From positions 1-64,000 of the forward strand of contig JBOHLS010000009.1 in the NCBI GenBank assembly GCA_050729835.1: a stretch of DNA of 64,000 nt, written 5' to 3'. Under the pieces are notes generated by a model. The model was given only the letters and a program-made list of their open reading frames with translations. It was not told the DNA's origin and did no database searches. Each line of letters begins with the position of its first letter. Position 1 is the stretch's first letter. Both the position numbers and the translations under genes were made by a program. The stretch is from REEB95 sp050729835. Its GTDB lineage: Bacteria; Pseudomonadota; Alphaproteobacteria; ATCC43930; CGMCC-115725. Shown piece after piece: positions 41,918 through 52,816 of the stretch.

Positions 41918-44900
41918 TTATCCCTTCAGTCGGCCGACGGCGTTGGCGAGGATGAGATAGAGCTTGCCGACATCGGCGGTGACGAAGGTGGTGCCGAGCA
42001 CGTCGAGATGGTCACAGGCGCGCGCCTGGGCGAGCAGGTTCTCGAACTGGTCGAGATAGCGTTGGGCGTGTTCGCGGAAGGCCGGGTCTTCCTCGAATTT
42101 TTTCTTGATCGCGACGGTCGCCTGGCGCTCCTGCGCCTGGAGCAGGTGGCGGATGAACACGCCGCGCTCGCCGGCGTGGAAGCGGCGCCAGATCGCCTCC
42201 GGCACCGGCTGGTCGAGCGCCTTGGTGATCTCGACCGAAAGCCCTTGCAGCGTCTCGATCATGTAGGTGGCGCCGCGCAGGAAGGTTTCCTGCTGGTTGG
42301 CGATGGATTGGTCCTTGGCGCGCTTGGCGAGGCCGGAGGCCTCGTCCGCCACCTTGAGCATCGTCTCGGTCTGCTCGCCGAAGAGCGCGGCGGCGTCGTG
42401 CGACGTACGGTTGATGTGCTCGGCCGCGGCGACCAGCGTCGCCGACTGCTTGTCGTAGCCCGAGATCACGTTGCGCAGCTTCTCGACCGCGAGATCGGTC
42501 GCGCCGTTGAGTTGCGCCGCGTGGTCCGACAACGCCGCGCGCACGCTCTCGAGCCGTCGCGTAGTGGCATCGAGCGCGCCGTTGAGGTCGCGCAGCTGGC
42601 TGCGCATGGTTTCGCCGGCCTTGTCGCCCTGCTCGGTCATCGCCGTGCCGGTCGCGGCCAGGCCGGCGAGCTGCGATTCGGCGATCGCGCCCATCTCCTG
42701 TAGGCGCTGAGCCACCGTGTCGGTGGCGTTGCCGATTGAGGTGAAATGCTCGTTGAGGGCGTTGCGCGCGGCCTCGACGCGCATCACCGTGCGCTCGATG
42801 GCGATGGCCAGCTGCTGCACCTGCTGGCCGAACAGGTTGCTGACCTCCTCGAGCTTGACGCGCGCCTCGTCGCCGGCAGCGATCACCGTCAGGCTGCGTT
42901 CGCTGAAGCGCGAGCCCAGTGCGTCGATCTGCGTTTCGGCGCTGCCGACGGCGTCGGAGATCTCCTGGGCGCGGGCGCGCAGCGCGTCGCCGCTCGCCGC
43001 CAGGTGCTGCAGCGCCAACTCGCTGACCTGGCCTAGGATGTGGCCCTGCTCGGCGAAGATGTGGCCCACTTCCTCGGCGCGGCTGGCCGCGCGGTCGCTC
43101 GCCTGAACCAGCTCGGCGACGCCGGTGCGCAGCGAAGTTTCGAGCCGGCCGCCGGATTCGGTCAGGCCTTCGGCGCCGATCTTGATCTCGGCGAGCTGGC
43201 GGGCTAGCGCGGCGCCGGCGGTATCCGCCTGGGCGCCGATTGCGGCCGCCGCATCGCGCAGCCGCTCGGCGTTGTTCTCGAAGGCTTGGCCGGCGCCGTG
43301 CGCGTTCTTCATCGCCAGTTCGGTGGCGCGCGCCAGGTCCTCGGTATGCTGCTGGAGCTTGGCCTGGATGACGACGACTTCGGCGCCGATCGCCTCGCGT
43401 GTGCGCGTGAAATGGTCGAGCTCGCGGCCGAAGGTCTCGCCCAGCGCCGTCACCCGCCGCTCGGTCTCGTCGGTCGCCTGGCGCATGCTTTCGACCTGCT
43501 GGCGCAGCGCGTCGCCGCCTTGGTTGAAGCGCACCGTGCCTTCGCCGATCGAGGCCGCCAGCCGCCGCGCCTCGTCGTCGAAGCCGCTGCCGGCCCGCGC
43601 CAAGCCGGCCTTGGCCTGCTCGGCGGCCAGCTCGATCTCGTTGACCCGCGCGCTCAAGCTGGCGCCGCCGGTCTCGAGCGCGGCGATGGCGTCGCGGATG
43701 TCGCGCGCGCCGGCGCCGGCAGCCTGGCTCGCCTCGGCGCCGCGGGCGCGCAGCGCCTCGCCGGCGGCGAGCATGTTGGCGACCGCGCGCTCGTTCTGCG
43801 CCGCCAGCTCCTGCGTGCGCTGTCGCACCAGTTCGGCCGTCTCGTCGAAGCGCGCGCCGCCTTGCCGCGAAGCGGCGTCGAGCGCCTCGGTCTCGCGTGC
43901 CAGCCCGGCGCCGACCTCCTTGAAGCGCAACAGCGCCTGGTCCGCCGCCTCGTTGAGCGCCTGCACCCGGCGGATCAGTGCGTCGCTCGCCGCCTCGGCG
44001 TCCTTCGTCGCCTCGACCGATTGGCGTGACAGCTGGTCGGCCGCGGCGCGGAGCTTCTCGGCGACGCCTTCCGACCGGTCGAGCGCGGCCGAAGCCGGCG
44101 CGACCGCCGCCGCGGCTTGGGTGGCGATCCGCTCCGACGCGGCATCGAGGCTGTGCGCGGCCGCGTCGAGCCGCCCGCCAATCGCCTTGGCTTCGTCGGC
44201 GACGCGGGCAACCGCGCTTTCGGTGCTGCGGCTGACCGCCAGGCGGAAGGTGTCGGCCTCGGTGGTGATGCGGCCGGCGGCCAGCGTCGTGTCGCGCGAC
44301 AGCCGCTCGATGACGCGCTCGAACTCGGATGTCGTATTGCTGCCGACCCGCTCCAGCGCCTGGGTGAGGTTGCGTTCGATCTCGGCGCTGCGCTCCTCCG
44401 CGCGCTTGCCCCCGGTCTCGACCGCGCGCTCGACTGCCCTCTCGACGTCCTCGACGTGCTCGGCGAGGCGCTTGGCGACGTCGTCGAGGTCGCGGCCGAT
44501 GGCGCGTTCGAGCGAGGCGGCCTCGGCCGACAGCGTTTCGACCAGGCGGTTGATCGGTCCCACCGCCTGGTCGAGATCGCTGCGCGCGTATTCGGCACGC
44601 TCCATCGCCGCATTGACGGTGCGCATCGATTCATGCAGCCGCGCGCCGAGATTGTCGGCCGCGCCCTCGATGCGCTGCACCGTCTGGTCGACGGCGCCGG
44701 CAAGCTCCTCGGCCTGGCGCCGCAAGGCGTTGAGCGCCTCGTGCGCGCGCCGGTCGCGTTCCTCCGACGGCGAATAGAGCCGGTCAAGCTGATCGACGAG
44801 CCGGGCGGAAACCGTGGCGAATTCGGTCGCGCGGCGGCGCACGACCATCGCGCCCCAGATGACCAGCGCCGGCAGGAAGACCCAGATGATGATCACCGCC

Positions 44901-45106
44901 AGTGACAGCGGCGGCAGAGCGAGCACGGTTTGCCAGCCGGCGACGAACTGGATGAACAGCGCGCACAGCACGATCCAACCAGCGGCCAACACCGGTCCGG
45001 ATAGCCAGCGTCGCATCGCGCCCAACGACTCCAAAAGTTTCTCTCCCGCGCGCGCGGAAGGGTCGCTTATCCCTTCGGGCGCGTCAACGCGCGCCGCGAG
45101 TCGCAT
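41918..45106 (-). CDS. 1062-residue membrane-anchored coiled-coil protein
   Basis: Two closely spaced N-terminal membrane helices (about residues 37-61 and 66-92; LSLAVIIIWVFLPALVIWGA) precede some 800 residues of near-continuous Ala/Glu/Arg/Leu-rich helix, best read as a long coiled coil, and a conserved-looking C-terminal domain of about 120 residues (LRGATYMIETLQGLSVEITKA to the end, with LDVLGTTFVTADVGKLYLIL). The architecture recalls polarity or cell-pole scaffolds of alphaproteobacteria such as TipN, but no sequence homology can be claimed here. The ATG at 45106 overlaps the stop of the truncated hydrolase by one base. A cytoskeletal or division-site role is inference. Confidence 0.72.
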   Translation of the reverse strand: MRLAARVDAPEGISDPSARAGEKLLESLGAMRRWLSGPVLAAGWIVLCALFIQFVAGWQTVLALPPLSLAVIIIWVFLPALVIWGAMVVRRRATEFATVSARLVDQLDRLYSPSEERDRRAHEALNALRRQAEELAGAVDQTVQRIEGAADNLGARLHESMRTVNAAMERAEYARSDLDQAVGPINRLVETLSAEAASLERAIGRDLDDVAKRLAEHVEDVERAVERAVETGGKRAEERSAEIERNLTQALERVGSNTTSEFERVIERLSRDTTLAAGRITTEADTFRLAVSRSTESAVARVADEAKAIGGRLDAAAHSLDAASERIATQAAAAVAPASAALDRSEGVAEKLRAAADQLSRQSVEATKDAEAASDALIRRVQALNEAADQALLRFKEVGAGLARETEALDAASRQGGARFDETAELVRQRTQELAAQNERAVANMLAAGEALRARGAEASQAAGAGARDIRDAIAALETGGASLSARVNEIELAAEQAKAGLARAGSGFDDEARRLAASIGEGTVRFNQGGDALRQQVESMRQATDETERRVTALGETFGRELDHFTRTREAIGAEVVVIQAKLQQHTEDLARATELAMKNAHGAGQAFENNAERLRDAAAAIGAQADTAGAALARQLAEIKIGAEGLTESGGRLETSLRTGVAELVQASDRAASRAEEVGHIFAEQGHILGQVSELALQHLAASGDALRARAQEISDAVGSAETQIDALGSRFSERSLTVIAAGDEARVKLEEVSNLFGQQVQQLAIAIERTVMRVEAARNALNEHFTSIGNATDTVAQRLQEMGAIAESQLAGLAATGTAMTEQGDKAGETMRSQLRDLNGALDATTRRLESVRAALSDHAAQLNGATDLAVEKLRNVISGYDKQSATLVAAAEHINRTSHDAAALFGEQTETMLKVADEASGLAKRAKDQSIANQQETFLRGATYMIETLQGLSVEITKALDQPVPEAIWRRFHAGERGVFIRHLLQAQERQATVAIKKKFEEDPAFREHAQRYLDQFENLLAQARACDHLDVLGTTFVTADVGKLYLILANAVGRLKG

Positions 45107-45654
45107 CAGAGGATCGCGCGCAGCGAATCGAGCACCGCGACCGGCCGCTCGACCATCAGCATGTGCCCGCACTCGCACAGCACGACACTGCGCCCTTGCG
45201 CGAAGTGGACGGCGAAGGCTTCGGCTTGCGCCGCCGGCGTCATGCGGTCCTGCGCGCCCGACAGCAGCAGCACCGGACCGCGGACGACGCCCGCCGCCGC
45301 GGCGGCGCCGCGATAGCGGTCGCAGGCGGCGAGATCGGCGGCGAGACTCGCCGCCGGCGTCTGCTCGATCAGGCGCAACGCCGCGTCGGGCAGGAAGACG
45401 CCCGGCGCCTGGCTGCCGCCGGTGGGCGCCATGAAGCTCCAGGCGATCATCAGCTCCGACGCCAGATGCGCGCCGGCGCGCGCCGCGCCCAGCAGGTCGG
45501 GATGGACGCGCATCGCTGGCACGAAGCCCAGCAGCGCCAGCACCTCGCAGGCGGCGCCGGCGCGCGCCGCGGCTTCGAGCGCGACCAGCGAGCCCATGCT
45601 GTGCCCGGCGAGCCGGAAGCGCGCGACCTTCAGCGCCTGTAACGCGCGCAGCAG
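45106..45654 (-). pseudogene. alpha/beta hydrolase, 3-prime fragment
   Basis: The last about 182 codons of an alpha/beta hydrolase: nucleophile elbow AGHSMGSLVAL with its Ser, GAQDRMTPAAQAEAF with the acid, and CGHMLMVERP with the His. The N-terminal half, with the oxyanion strand, is missing. Upstream of residue 1 the sequence changes to metY in another frame at about 45655-45659. It could only be translated from an internal ATG at 45597, which would remove the nucleophile loop start. Probably a deletion remnant, not an active enzyme. Confidence 0.75.
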
Positions 45655-45658
45655 CCTC

Positions 45659-45814
45659 TTCGAGATTGAAGAGCGCGGCCGCCCGGTCGCTGTCGGTGAA
45701 GACGTAGCTCGTCGTCTGGTAGATCGGCACGGCGCGCGCGCCGGTCAGCGGATCGGGCGTCTGCCCGGCGTGCAGGCTGAGCGTCGAAAAACGCGGGCGC
45801 TTGGCCTCGGTCAT
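45659..45814 (-). pseudogene. metY: O-acetylhomoserine sulfhydrylase (metY) 5-prime fragment
   Basis: The first about 52 codons of a Cys/Met-metabolism PLP enzyme, with its diagnostic start FSTLSLHAGQTPD and YQTTSYVFTDSD then AALFNLE. At that point, where GYxYxRxxNPT would follow, the sequence turns into an alpha/beta hydrolase in a shifted frame. The PLP-lysine region and the rest are absent, so it is non-functional. The frame stays open into the coiled-coil gene, giving a spurious long reading frame. It starts 4 bases after bdhA. Confidence 0.82.
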
Positions 45815-45818
45815 TGGT

Positions 45819-46607
45819 TCATCGCGCCAACCAGCCGCCGTCCACCGGCAGCGCCGTGCCGGTCATGGTGGCGGCGCCGTCGCCGCACAGGAACACAGCG
45901 AGGGCGCCGAGCTGCTCGACGGTGACGAATTCGAGCATCTCCTGCTTCTCGCCGAGCAATTCCTTGGCCGCGATCTCGACCGGCTTGCCTTCAGCCTTGG
46001 CGCGCGCGGCGATCTGCTTCTCGACTAGCGGCGTCCGCACCCAGCCGGGGCAGATGGCGTTGCAGGTGATGCCGTCGTTGGCGGTTTCGAGCGCCGTCAC
46101 CTTGGTTAATCCGACGATGCCGTGCTTGGCCGCGACATAGGCGGCCTTCTGCACCGAGGCGATCAGCCCGTGCGCCGAGGCAATGTTGACGATGCGGCCC
46201 CATTTGCGCCGCGCCATGATCGGTAGCGCCGCCTTGGTGGCGTGGAACGCCGCCGACAGGTTGATCGCGATCACCGCGTCCCAGCGGTCCTCGGGAAAAT
46301 CGACGATCTTGGCGACGTGCTGGATGCCGGCGTTGTTGACCAGGATGTCGACCGCGCCGAGCTCCTTCTCCGCCGCCTGGATCAGGCCGCGAATCTCGGC
46401 CGGCTTGGCCATGTCGGCGCCGTTGTAGGCGATCCGTGCGCCGTGCCGGCGCGCCAGGCCGTGGCGCAAGGCTTCGATCTCGGCCGCGTCGCCGAAGCCG
46501 TTGAGCATGACGTTGGCGCCTTCGGCGGCGAGCGCGGTCGCGATCGCCTTGCCGATGCCGCTGGTCGAACCGGTGACGACGGCGGATTTGCCGGTCAATG
46601 CGGGCAT
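45819..46607 (-). CDS. bdhA: 3-hydroxybutyrate dehydrogenase
   Basis: A 262-residue short-chain dehydrogenase close to the BdhA family. Cofactor TGSTSGIGKAIA, NNAG, the catalytic Ser in NIASAHG and the YVAAK (Y-x3-K) site are present, and the C-terminal DGGWLAR is typical. It interconverts 3-hydroxybutyrate and acetoacetate, feeding storage-polymer or ketone use. It follows DUF1192 after 9 bases and precedes the metY remnant. Confidence 0.9.
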   Translation of the reverse strand: MPALTGKSAVVTGSTSGIGKAIATALAAEGANVMLNGFGDAAEIEALRHGLARRHGARIAYNGADMAKPAEIRGLIQAAEKELGAVDILVNNAGIQHVAKIVDFPEDRWDAVIAINLSAAFHATKAALPIMARRKWGRIVNIASAHGLIASVQKAAYVAAKHGIVGLTKVTALETANDGITCNAICPGWVRTPLVEKQIAARAKAEGKPVEIAAKELLGEKQEMLEFVTVEQLGALAVFLCGDGAATMTGTALPVDGGWLAR

Positions 46608-46616
46608 GAACGATTC

Positions 46617-46799
46617 CTATCGCTTGAACAGACTTTCGGCGCCGCCGCGCTGCTTGCGTTTGGCGGCGATCTCGGCGCCGGCGCGCGCGATCTCGGCCTC
46701 GAGCTCGGCGACGTATTCCTCGAGCTGCGCCACGCCGAGCACCGTCAGATCGCGCGGCTTCGGCTTCTGCCGCTGGGGCAGCAGGTCTTCTTCGTCCAT
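46617..46799 (-). CDS. DUF1192 family small protein
   Basis: A 60-residue acidic/basic helical protein: LPQRQKPKPRDLTVLGVAQLEE then a coiled coil ending in ESLFKR. This is the DUF1192 family of alphaproteobacteria, function unknown. Start ATG at 46799. Operon partner of bdhA, 9 bases downstream; divergent from the quinone oxidoreductase gene. Confidence 0.85.
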   Translation of the reverse strand: MDEEDLLPQRQKPKPRDLTVLGVAQLEEYVAELEAEIARAGAEIAAKRKQRGGAESLFKR

Positions 46800-46890
46800 C
46801 GCGTGTCTCCCTTGCGCCGTGGACAGTTGCCAGTGTGGCGCGGTCGGGCTATGGGTGCAATCCGCGCAAAGAAAACCGAGCGAGGCCCGC

Positions 46891-47892
46891 ATGTCCGCCC
46901 TTCCCGCCGAAACCGCCGTCATCGAGATCCGCGCGCCGGGCGCGCCCGACGTGCTGCGCCTTGCCAAGCGGCCGATGCCGAAGCCCGGCGCCGGCGAGGT
47001 GCTGGTCAAGGTCGAGGCCGCCGGCGTCAACCGGCCCGACGTGGCCCAGCGCCAGGGCAACTATCCGCCGCCGCCCGGCGCCTCCGACATTCCCGGCCTC
47101 GAGATCGCCGGCAGCGTCGTCGCGGTCGGTCTCGGCGTCGGCCGCCTCAAGGTTGGGGACAAGGTGTGCGCCCTGGTCACCGGCCACGGCTACGCCGAAT
47201 ACTGTGCCGCGCCCGAGGCGCAATGCCTGCCGGTGCCCAAGGGCTTCTCGATGGTCGAGGCGGCGGCCTTGCCCGAGACCTTTTTCACGGTGTGGACCAA
47301 CCTGTTCGACCGCGGCCGCCTCAAGCGCGGCGAAAGCGTACTGATCCACGGCGGCACCTCGGGCATCGGCACCACCGCGATCCAGCTGGCGCGCGAATTC
47401 GGCGCCAAGGACATTTTGGCCACCGCCGGCAGCGCCGACAAATGCCGGGCCTGCGAGAAGCTCGGCGCGACTCGCGCCATCGACTACAAGCGCGAGGATT
47501 TCGTGAAGGTGGTCAAGGACGCGACCGGCAACCGCGGCGTCGATCTCATCCTCGACATGGTCTGCGGCCCCTATGTGCCGCGCAACATCAGCGCGCTGGC
47601 GGCCGACGGCCGCTGCGTCACCATCGCGCTGCTGGGCGGCAATCTTTCCGAGGTCAATTTCGGCGTGGTGATGATGAAGCGCCTGACCCTCACCGGCTCG
47701 ACCCTGCGCGCCCGCGCGGTCGAGCAGAAGGGCGCCATCGCCCAGGCGCTCCAACGCGAGGTCTGGCCGCTACTCGATGCCGGCAAGGTCAAGCCGGTGA
47801 TCCACAAGACCTTCCCGCTCAAGGAGGCCGCCGCCGCCCATGCCCTGATGGAAAGCTCGGCCCATATCGGCAAGATCGTGCTGACGATTTGA
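46891..47892 (+). CDS. NAD(P)H-quinone oxidoreductase (PIG3/Qor family)
   Basis: A 333-residue zinc-independent MDR oxidoreductase. The N-terminal EIRAPGAPDVLRLAKRPMP, the substrate loop AGVNRPDVAQRQGNYPPPPGASDIPGLE and the NADPH motif IHGGTSGIGTTAIQLA with AGSADKC match the PIG3-type quinone oxidoreductases. Start ATG at 46891; the longer frame upstream is antisense to bdhA and is not coding. 92 bases separate it from the DUF1192 start on the opposite strand, where both promoters must lie. Confidence 0.9.
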   Translation: MSALPAETAVIEIRAPGAPDVLRLAKRPMPKPGAGEVLVKVEAAGVNRPDVAQRQGNYPPPPGASDIPGLEIAGSVVAVGLGVGRLKVGDKVCALVTGHGYAEYCAAPEAQCLPVPKGFSMVEAAALPETFFTVWTNLFDRGRLKRGESVLIHGGTSGIGTTAIQLAREFGAKDILATAGSADKCRACEKLGATRAIDYKREDFVKVVKDATGNRGVDLILDMVCGPYVPRNISALAADGRCVTIALLGGNLSEVNFGVVMMKRLTLTGSTLRARAVEQKGAIAQALQREVWPLLDAGKVKPVIHKTFPLKEAAAAHALMESSAHIGKIVLTI

Positions 47893-48015
47893 GCGCCGAT
47901 TTCTGCTTTTCTTGGCCGGGCCGAGCGACTATATAAACCGCATCCAAGACATGGGCAGGTGGCCTGGAAAGCGCTTTTAGGCGCGGAGCTTAGCCATTGC
48001 CATGAGGAGAAACGC

Positions 48016-48618
48016 ATGTCGCTGCCGCTGATGCCCCGGGCGACCGCCGTCTGGCTGGTCGAGAATACCGCCCTGACCTTCGACCAGATCGGCGATTTCA
48101 CCGGCCTGCATGCGCTCGAGGTCCAGGCGATCGCCGACGGCGAAGTCTCGACCCAGATGCACGGCCTCGACCCGATCGCCAACGGCCAGCTCACCCTCGA
48201 AGAGCTCGAACGCTGCCAGAAAGACCCGGAGGCGCGGCTCAAGCTCGCCAAGGAGGCGCTGCCCGAGCAGGTGGTGAAGCACAAGGGTCCGCGCTATACG
48301 CCGATTGCCAAGCGCCAGGACAAGCCCGACGCCGTCGCCTGGCTGCTCAAAAGCCATCCCGAGCTCAGCGACGGCCAAATTTCGAAGCTGGTCGGCACCA
48401 CCAAGCCGACCATCCACGCTGTGCGCGACCGCACCCATTGGAACACGCCCAACATCAAGCCGCGCCATCCGGTGGCGCTGGGCCTGTGCACCATGGAAGA
48501 CCTGGAAAAGGCAGTGGCGCGCGCCAACCGCGGCAAGAAGCCGGAAGAGGGCAAGCCGCTGGTCCAGCCGCCCGGCGCCGAGGATATCGCCGCCGCTTCG
48601 GAAGAGCCGGCCGCTTAA
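48016..48618 (+). CDS. trcR: cell-cycle transcriptional regulator TrcR (DUF1013)
   Basis: A 200-residue protein matching the DUF1013 family that is specific to alphaproteobacteria. It opens MSLPLMPRATAVWLVENTALTFDQI, with a helix-turn-helix-like second half (DGQISKLVGTTKPTIHAVRDR). The start at 48016 follows AGGAG, chosen over an upstream GTG. Function known only from relatives as a cell-cycle regulator. It stands alone. Confidence 0.88.
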   Translation: MSLPLMPRATAVWLVENTALTFDQIGDFTGLHALEVQAIADGEVSTQMHGLDPIANGQLTLEELERCQKDPEARLKLAKEALPEQVVKHKGPRYTPIAKRQDKPDAVAWLLKSHPELSDGQISKLVGTTKPTIHAVRDRTHWNTPNIKPRHPVALGLCTMEDLEKAVARANRGKKPEEGKPLVQPPGAEDIAAASEEPAA

Positions 48619-48628
48619 ATTGCCTGGC

Positions 48629-49102
48629 TTAGTTTGTTGGACTCGGTGAGTTGTACTTTCTGCGGGCGTTCGCTAACAGCTCGGCCAAAGCCTTTTCGTA
48701 ATCTCTATCAGCTCGCTCCGGATCGAATCCTAGGTGCGAAAAAATTTCTTCCTGAAATTGGCTTACATGTTCATCGAGTGCCGAAAAGCGATCGGTACGG
48801 GCTTTGAAGTCTTCTATCATTTGGTGACAACCCCCGATGGTATGAAAATCTGAGGTATGATCACGAAAAAATTGATGGGCAAGGTGGTCACGCTCTGCTT
48901 TCAGTTGCCGTATTTCATCGGCGAGAGCGCGTGGAAGAATTTTATGCGTCACTAGGCCAGCCATTAACTGGCCAAACGTTAAACCCTCGTGCTTTTTGTA
49001 GAACTCATCGAAGGTCTTTCGTGTTGGCGATCTTCTTGCTGACGTTTCGAGCAACGTCAGTATGTTTATTAGGCCAGTCTCGAAAACCTGCGCGCAGTAC
49101 AT
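48629..49102 (-). CDS. HEPN-like small protein, 5-prime truncated?
   Basis: A 157-residue reading frame in DNA clearly richer in A and T than the surrounding genes. ERDHLAHQFF contains R71-x4-H76, the active-site pattern of HEPN ribonucleases, inside a mostly helical protein. The frame is open without a usable start up to 49157 (adding DDLVKEVYAHFGICMYC-like sequence) before an in-frame stop at about 49172, and homologous-looking protein seems to continue above the ATG, so the gene may have lost its 5-prime end. It sits between trcR and the broken prpE. No antitoxin gene is next to it. Toxin role is inference. Confidence 0.55.
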   Translation of the reverse strand: MYCAQVFETGLINILTLLETSARRSPTRKTFDEFYKKHEGLTFGQLMAGLVTHKILPRALADEIRQLKAERDHLAHQFFRDHTSDFHTIGGCHQMIEDFKARTDRFSALDEHVSQFQEEIFSHLGFDPERADRDYEKALAELLANARRKYNSPSPTN

Positions 49103-49217
49103 ACAAATCCCAAAATGGGCGTAGACCTCCTTGACGAGATCGTCATCTGGTGACCCCTGAAGCGTTTAACATGTCGGCCTTACCAGTTCTTGCCATTAGG
49201 TCTCAGCAGGCCGCATT

Positions 49218-51125
<1,908 letters not shown>

Positions 51126-51190
51126 GGGCGGTTCCTCCCCTTACAACTGTGCGGCAAAGGCGGCCGGTTGTGAAGCCGCAGGAAAACGCC

Positions 51191-52816
51191 ATGGGAAGCG
51201 TCTACGACACCGGGCTCGCCCGCAATCCGGCCAATTACGTGCCGCTGTCGCCACTCGGATTCATCGCCCGGGCGGCGGCGATCTACCCGGATCGCCTGGC
51301 CACGGTGCACGGCACCCGGCGCTATTCGTGGCGCCAGAGCTACGAACGCTGCCGCCGGCTCGCCAGCGCCTTGCGACGCCGCGGCATCGGCGAAGGCGAC
51401 ACCGTCGCGGTCATGGCCGCCAACACGCCCGAGGCCTTCGAGACGCATTTCGGCGTGGCGATGGCCGGTGCGGTCTTGAACGCACTCAACATCCGGCTCG
51501 ACGCCGCGACCATCGCCTTCATCCTCGATCACGGCGAGGCCAAGGCGCTGATCACCGACCGCGAATTCGCGCCGGTGATTGAGAATGCGCTCGCCGCCGT
51601 GAAACGGCGGCCGCTGGTGATCGACGTCGACGATGCGCTGGCGCCGCCGGGCAAGCTGCTCGGCGAAATGGATTACGAGGCGTTCCTTGCCACCGGCGAT
51701 CCGGCCTTCGCCGGCGAGGGCCCGGCCGACGAATGGGATGCGATCGCACTCAACTACACCTCGGGCACCACCGGCAATCCCAAAGGCGTCGTCTATCACC
51801 ATCGCGGCGCCTATCTCAACGCGCTTGGCAACGCGCTGGTGTGGAGCATGCCGACGCATCCGGTCTATCTCTGGACGCTGCCGATGTTCCATTGCAACGG
51901 CTGGTGCTTTCCGTGGACGGTGACGGCGTTGGCCGGCACGCATGTCTGCTTGCGCCGGGTCGAGGCCGGCGCGATCTTCGCCGCTATCGCCGAGCACGGC
52001 GTCACCCATCTCTGCGGCGCGCCGATCGTGATGAACCTGCTCTTGAACGCGCCGTCGCAGCTCAAGTGCGATTTCGGCCGCCGCATCGCCATGATGACCG
52101 CGGGCGCGGCGCCGCCCGCGGCGGTGATCGAAGGCATGGAAAAGCTCGGCTTCGCCATCACCCACGTCTACGGCCTGACCGAGGTCTATGGCCCGTCGGT
52201 GGTCTGCGCCTGGCACGACGAATGGGAGACGCTGCCGGCTTCGGAGAAGGCCACGCTCAAGGCGCGCCAGGGCGTCAACTATCCGGTGCTCGAAGGCCTC
52301 ATGGTGGCCGATCCGCGCACGCTGGCGCCGCTGCCGCGCGACGGCGCGACCATGGGAGAGGTCTTCATGCGCGGCAACATCGTGATGAAGGGCTATCTCA
52401 AGAATCCCAAAGCGACCGGCGAGGCCTTCGCTGGCGGCTGGTTCCACACCGGCGATCTCGGCGTCGCCCATGCCGACGGCTATATCGAGCTCAAGGACCG
52501 CTCCAAGGACATCATCATCTCGGGCGGCGAGAACATCTCGACCATCGAGCTCGAAGGCGTGCTTTATCGCCATCCGGCGGTGATGGAGGCGGCGGTGGTG
52601 GCGCGGCCGGACGCGAAATGGGGCGAGACGCCGTGCGCCTTCGTTACTCTCAAAACCGACGCCGCGGCGAGCGCCGACGACATCATCGCCTTCTGCCGCG
52701 CCCACATGGCCGGCTTCAAGGTGCCCAGGACGGTGGTCTTCGGCCCATTGCCTAGAACTTCAACAGGCAAGATCCAGAAATTCGTGCTGCGCGAACAAGC
52801 GAGAGGCCTCAAATGA
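51191..52816 (+). CDS. acyl-CoA synthetase, AMP-binding family
   Basis: A 541-residue enzyme that activates fatty or aromatic acids with CoA. The P-loop ALNYTSGTTGNPKGVVYHHRG (as YTSGTTGNPKG), VYGLTEVYGP, GWFHTGDLGV and the C-terminal catalytic Lys in TSTGKIQKFVLR are intact. Overall it resembles medium-chain or 2-oxo/aryl acyl-CoA synthetases. Start ATG at 51191. It may partly cover for the damaged neighbour if substrates overlap (inference). It overlaps the next gene by 4 bases. Confidence 0.9.
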   Translation: MGSVYDTGLARNPANYVPLSPLGFIARAAAIYPDRLATVHGTRRYSWRQSYERCRRLASALRRRGIGEGDTVAVMAANTPEAFETHFGVAMAGAVLNALNIRLDAATIAFILDHGEAKALITDREFAPVIENALAAVKRRPLVIDVDDALAPPGKLLGEMDYEAFLATGDPAFAGEGPADEWDAIALNYTSGTTGNPKGVVYHHRGAYLNALGNALVWSMPTHPVYLWTLPMFHCNGWCFPWTVTALAGTHVCLRRVEAGAIFAAIAEHGVTHLCGAPIVMNLLLNAPSQLKCDFGRRIAMMTAGAAPPAAVIEGMEKLGFAITHVYGLTEVYGPSVVCAWHDEWETLPASEKATLKARQGVNYPVLEGLMVADPRTLAPLPRDGATMGEVFMRGNIVMKGYLKNPKATGEAFAGGWFHTGDLGVAHADGYIELKDRSKDIIISGGENISTIELEGVLYRHPAVMEAAVVARPDAKWGETPCAFVTLKTDAAASADDIIAFCRAHMAGFKVPRTVVFGPLPRTSTGKIQKFVLREQARGLK

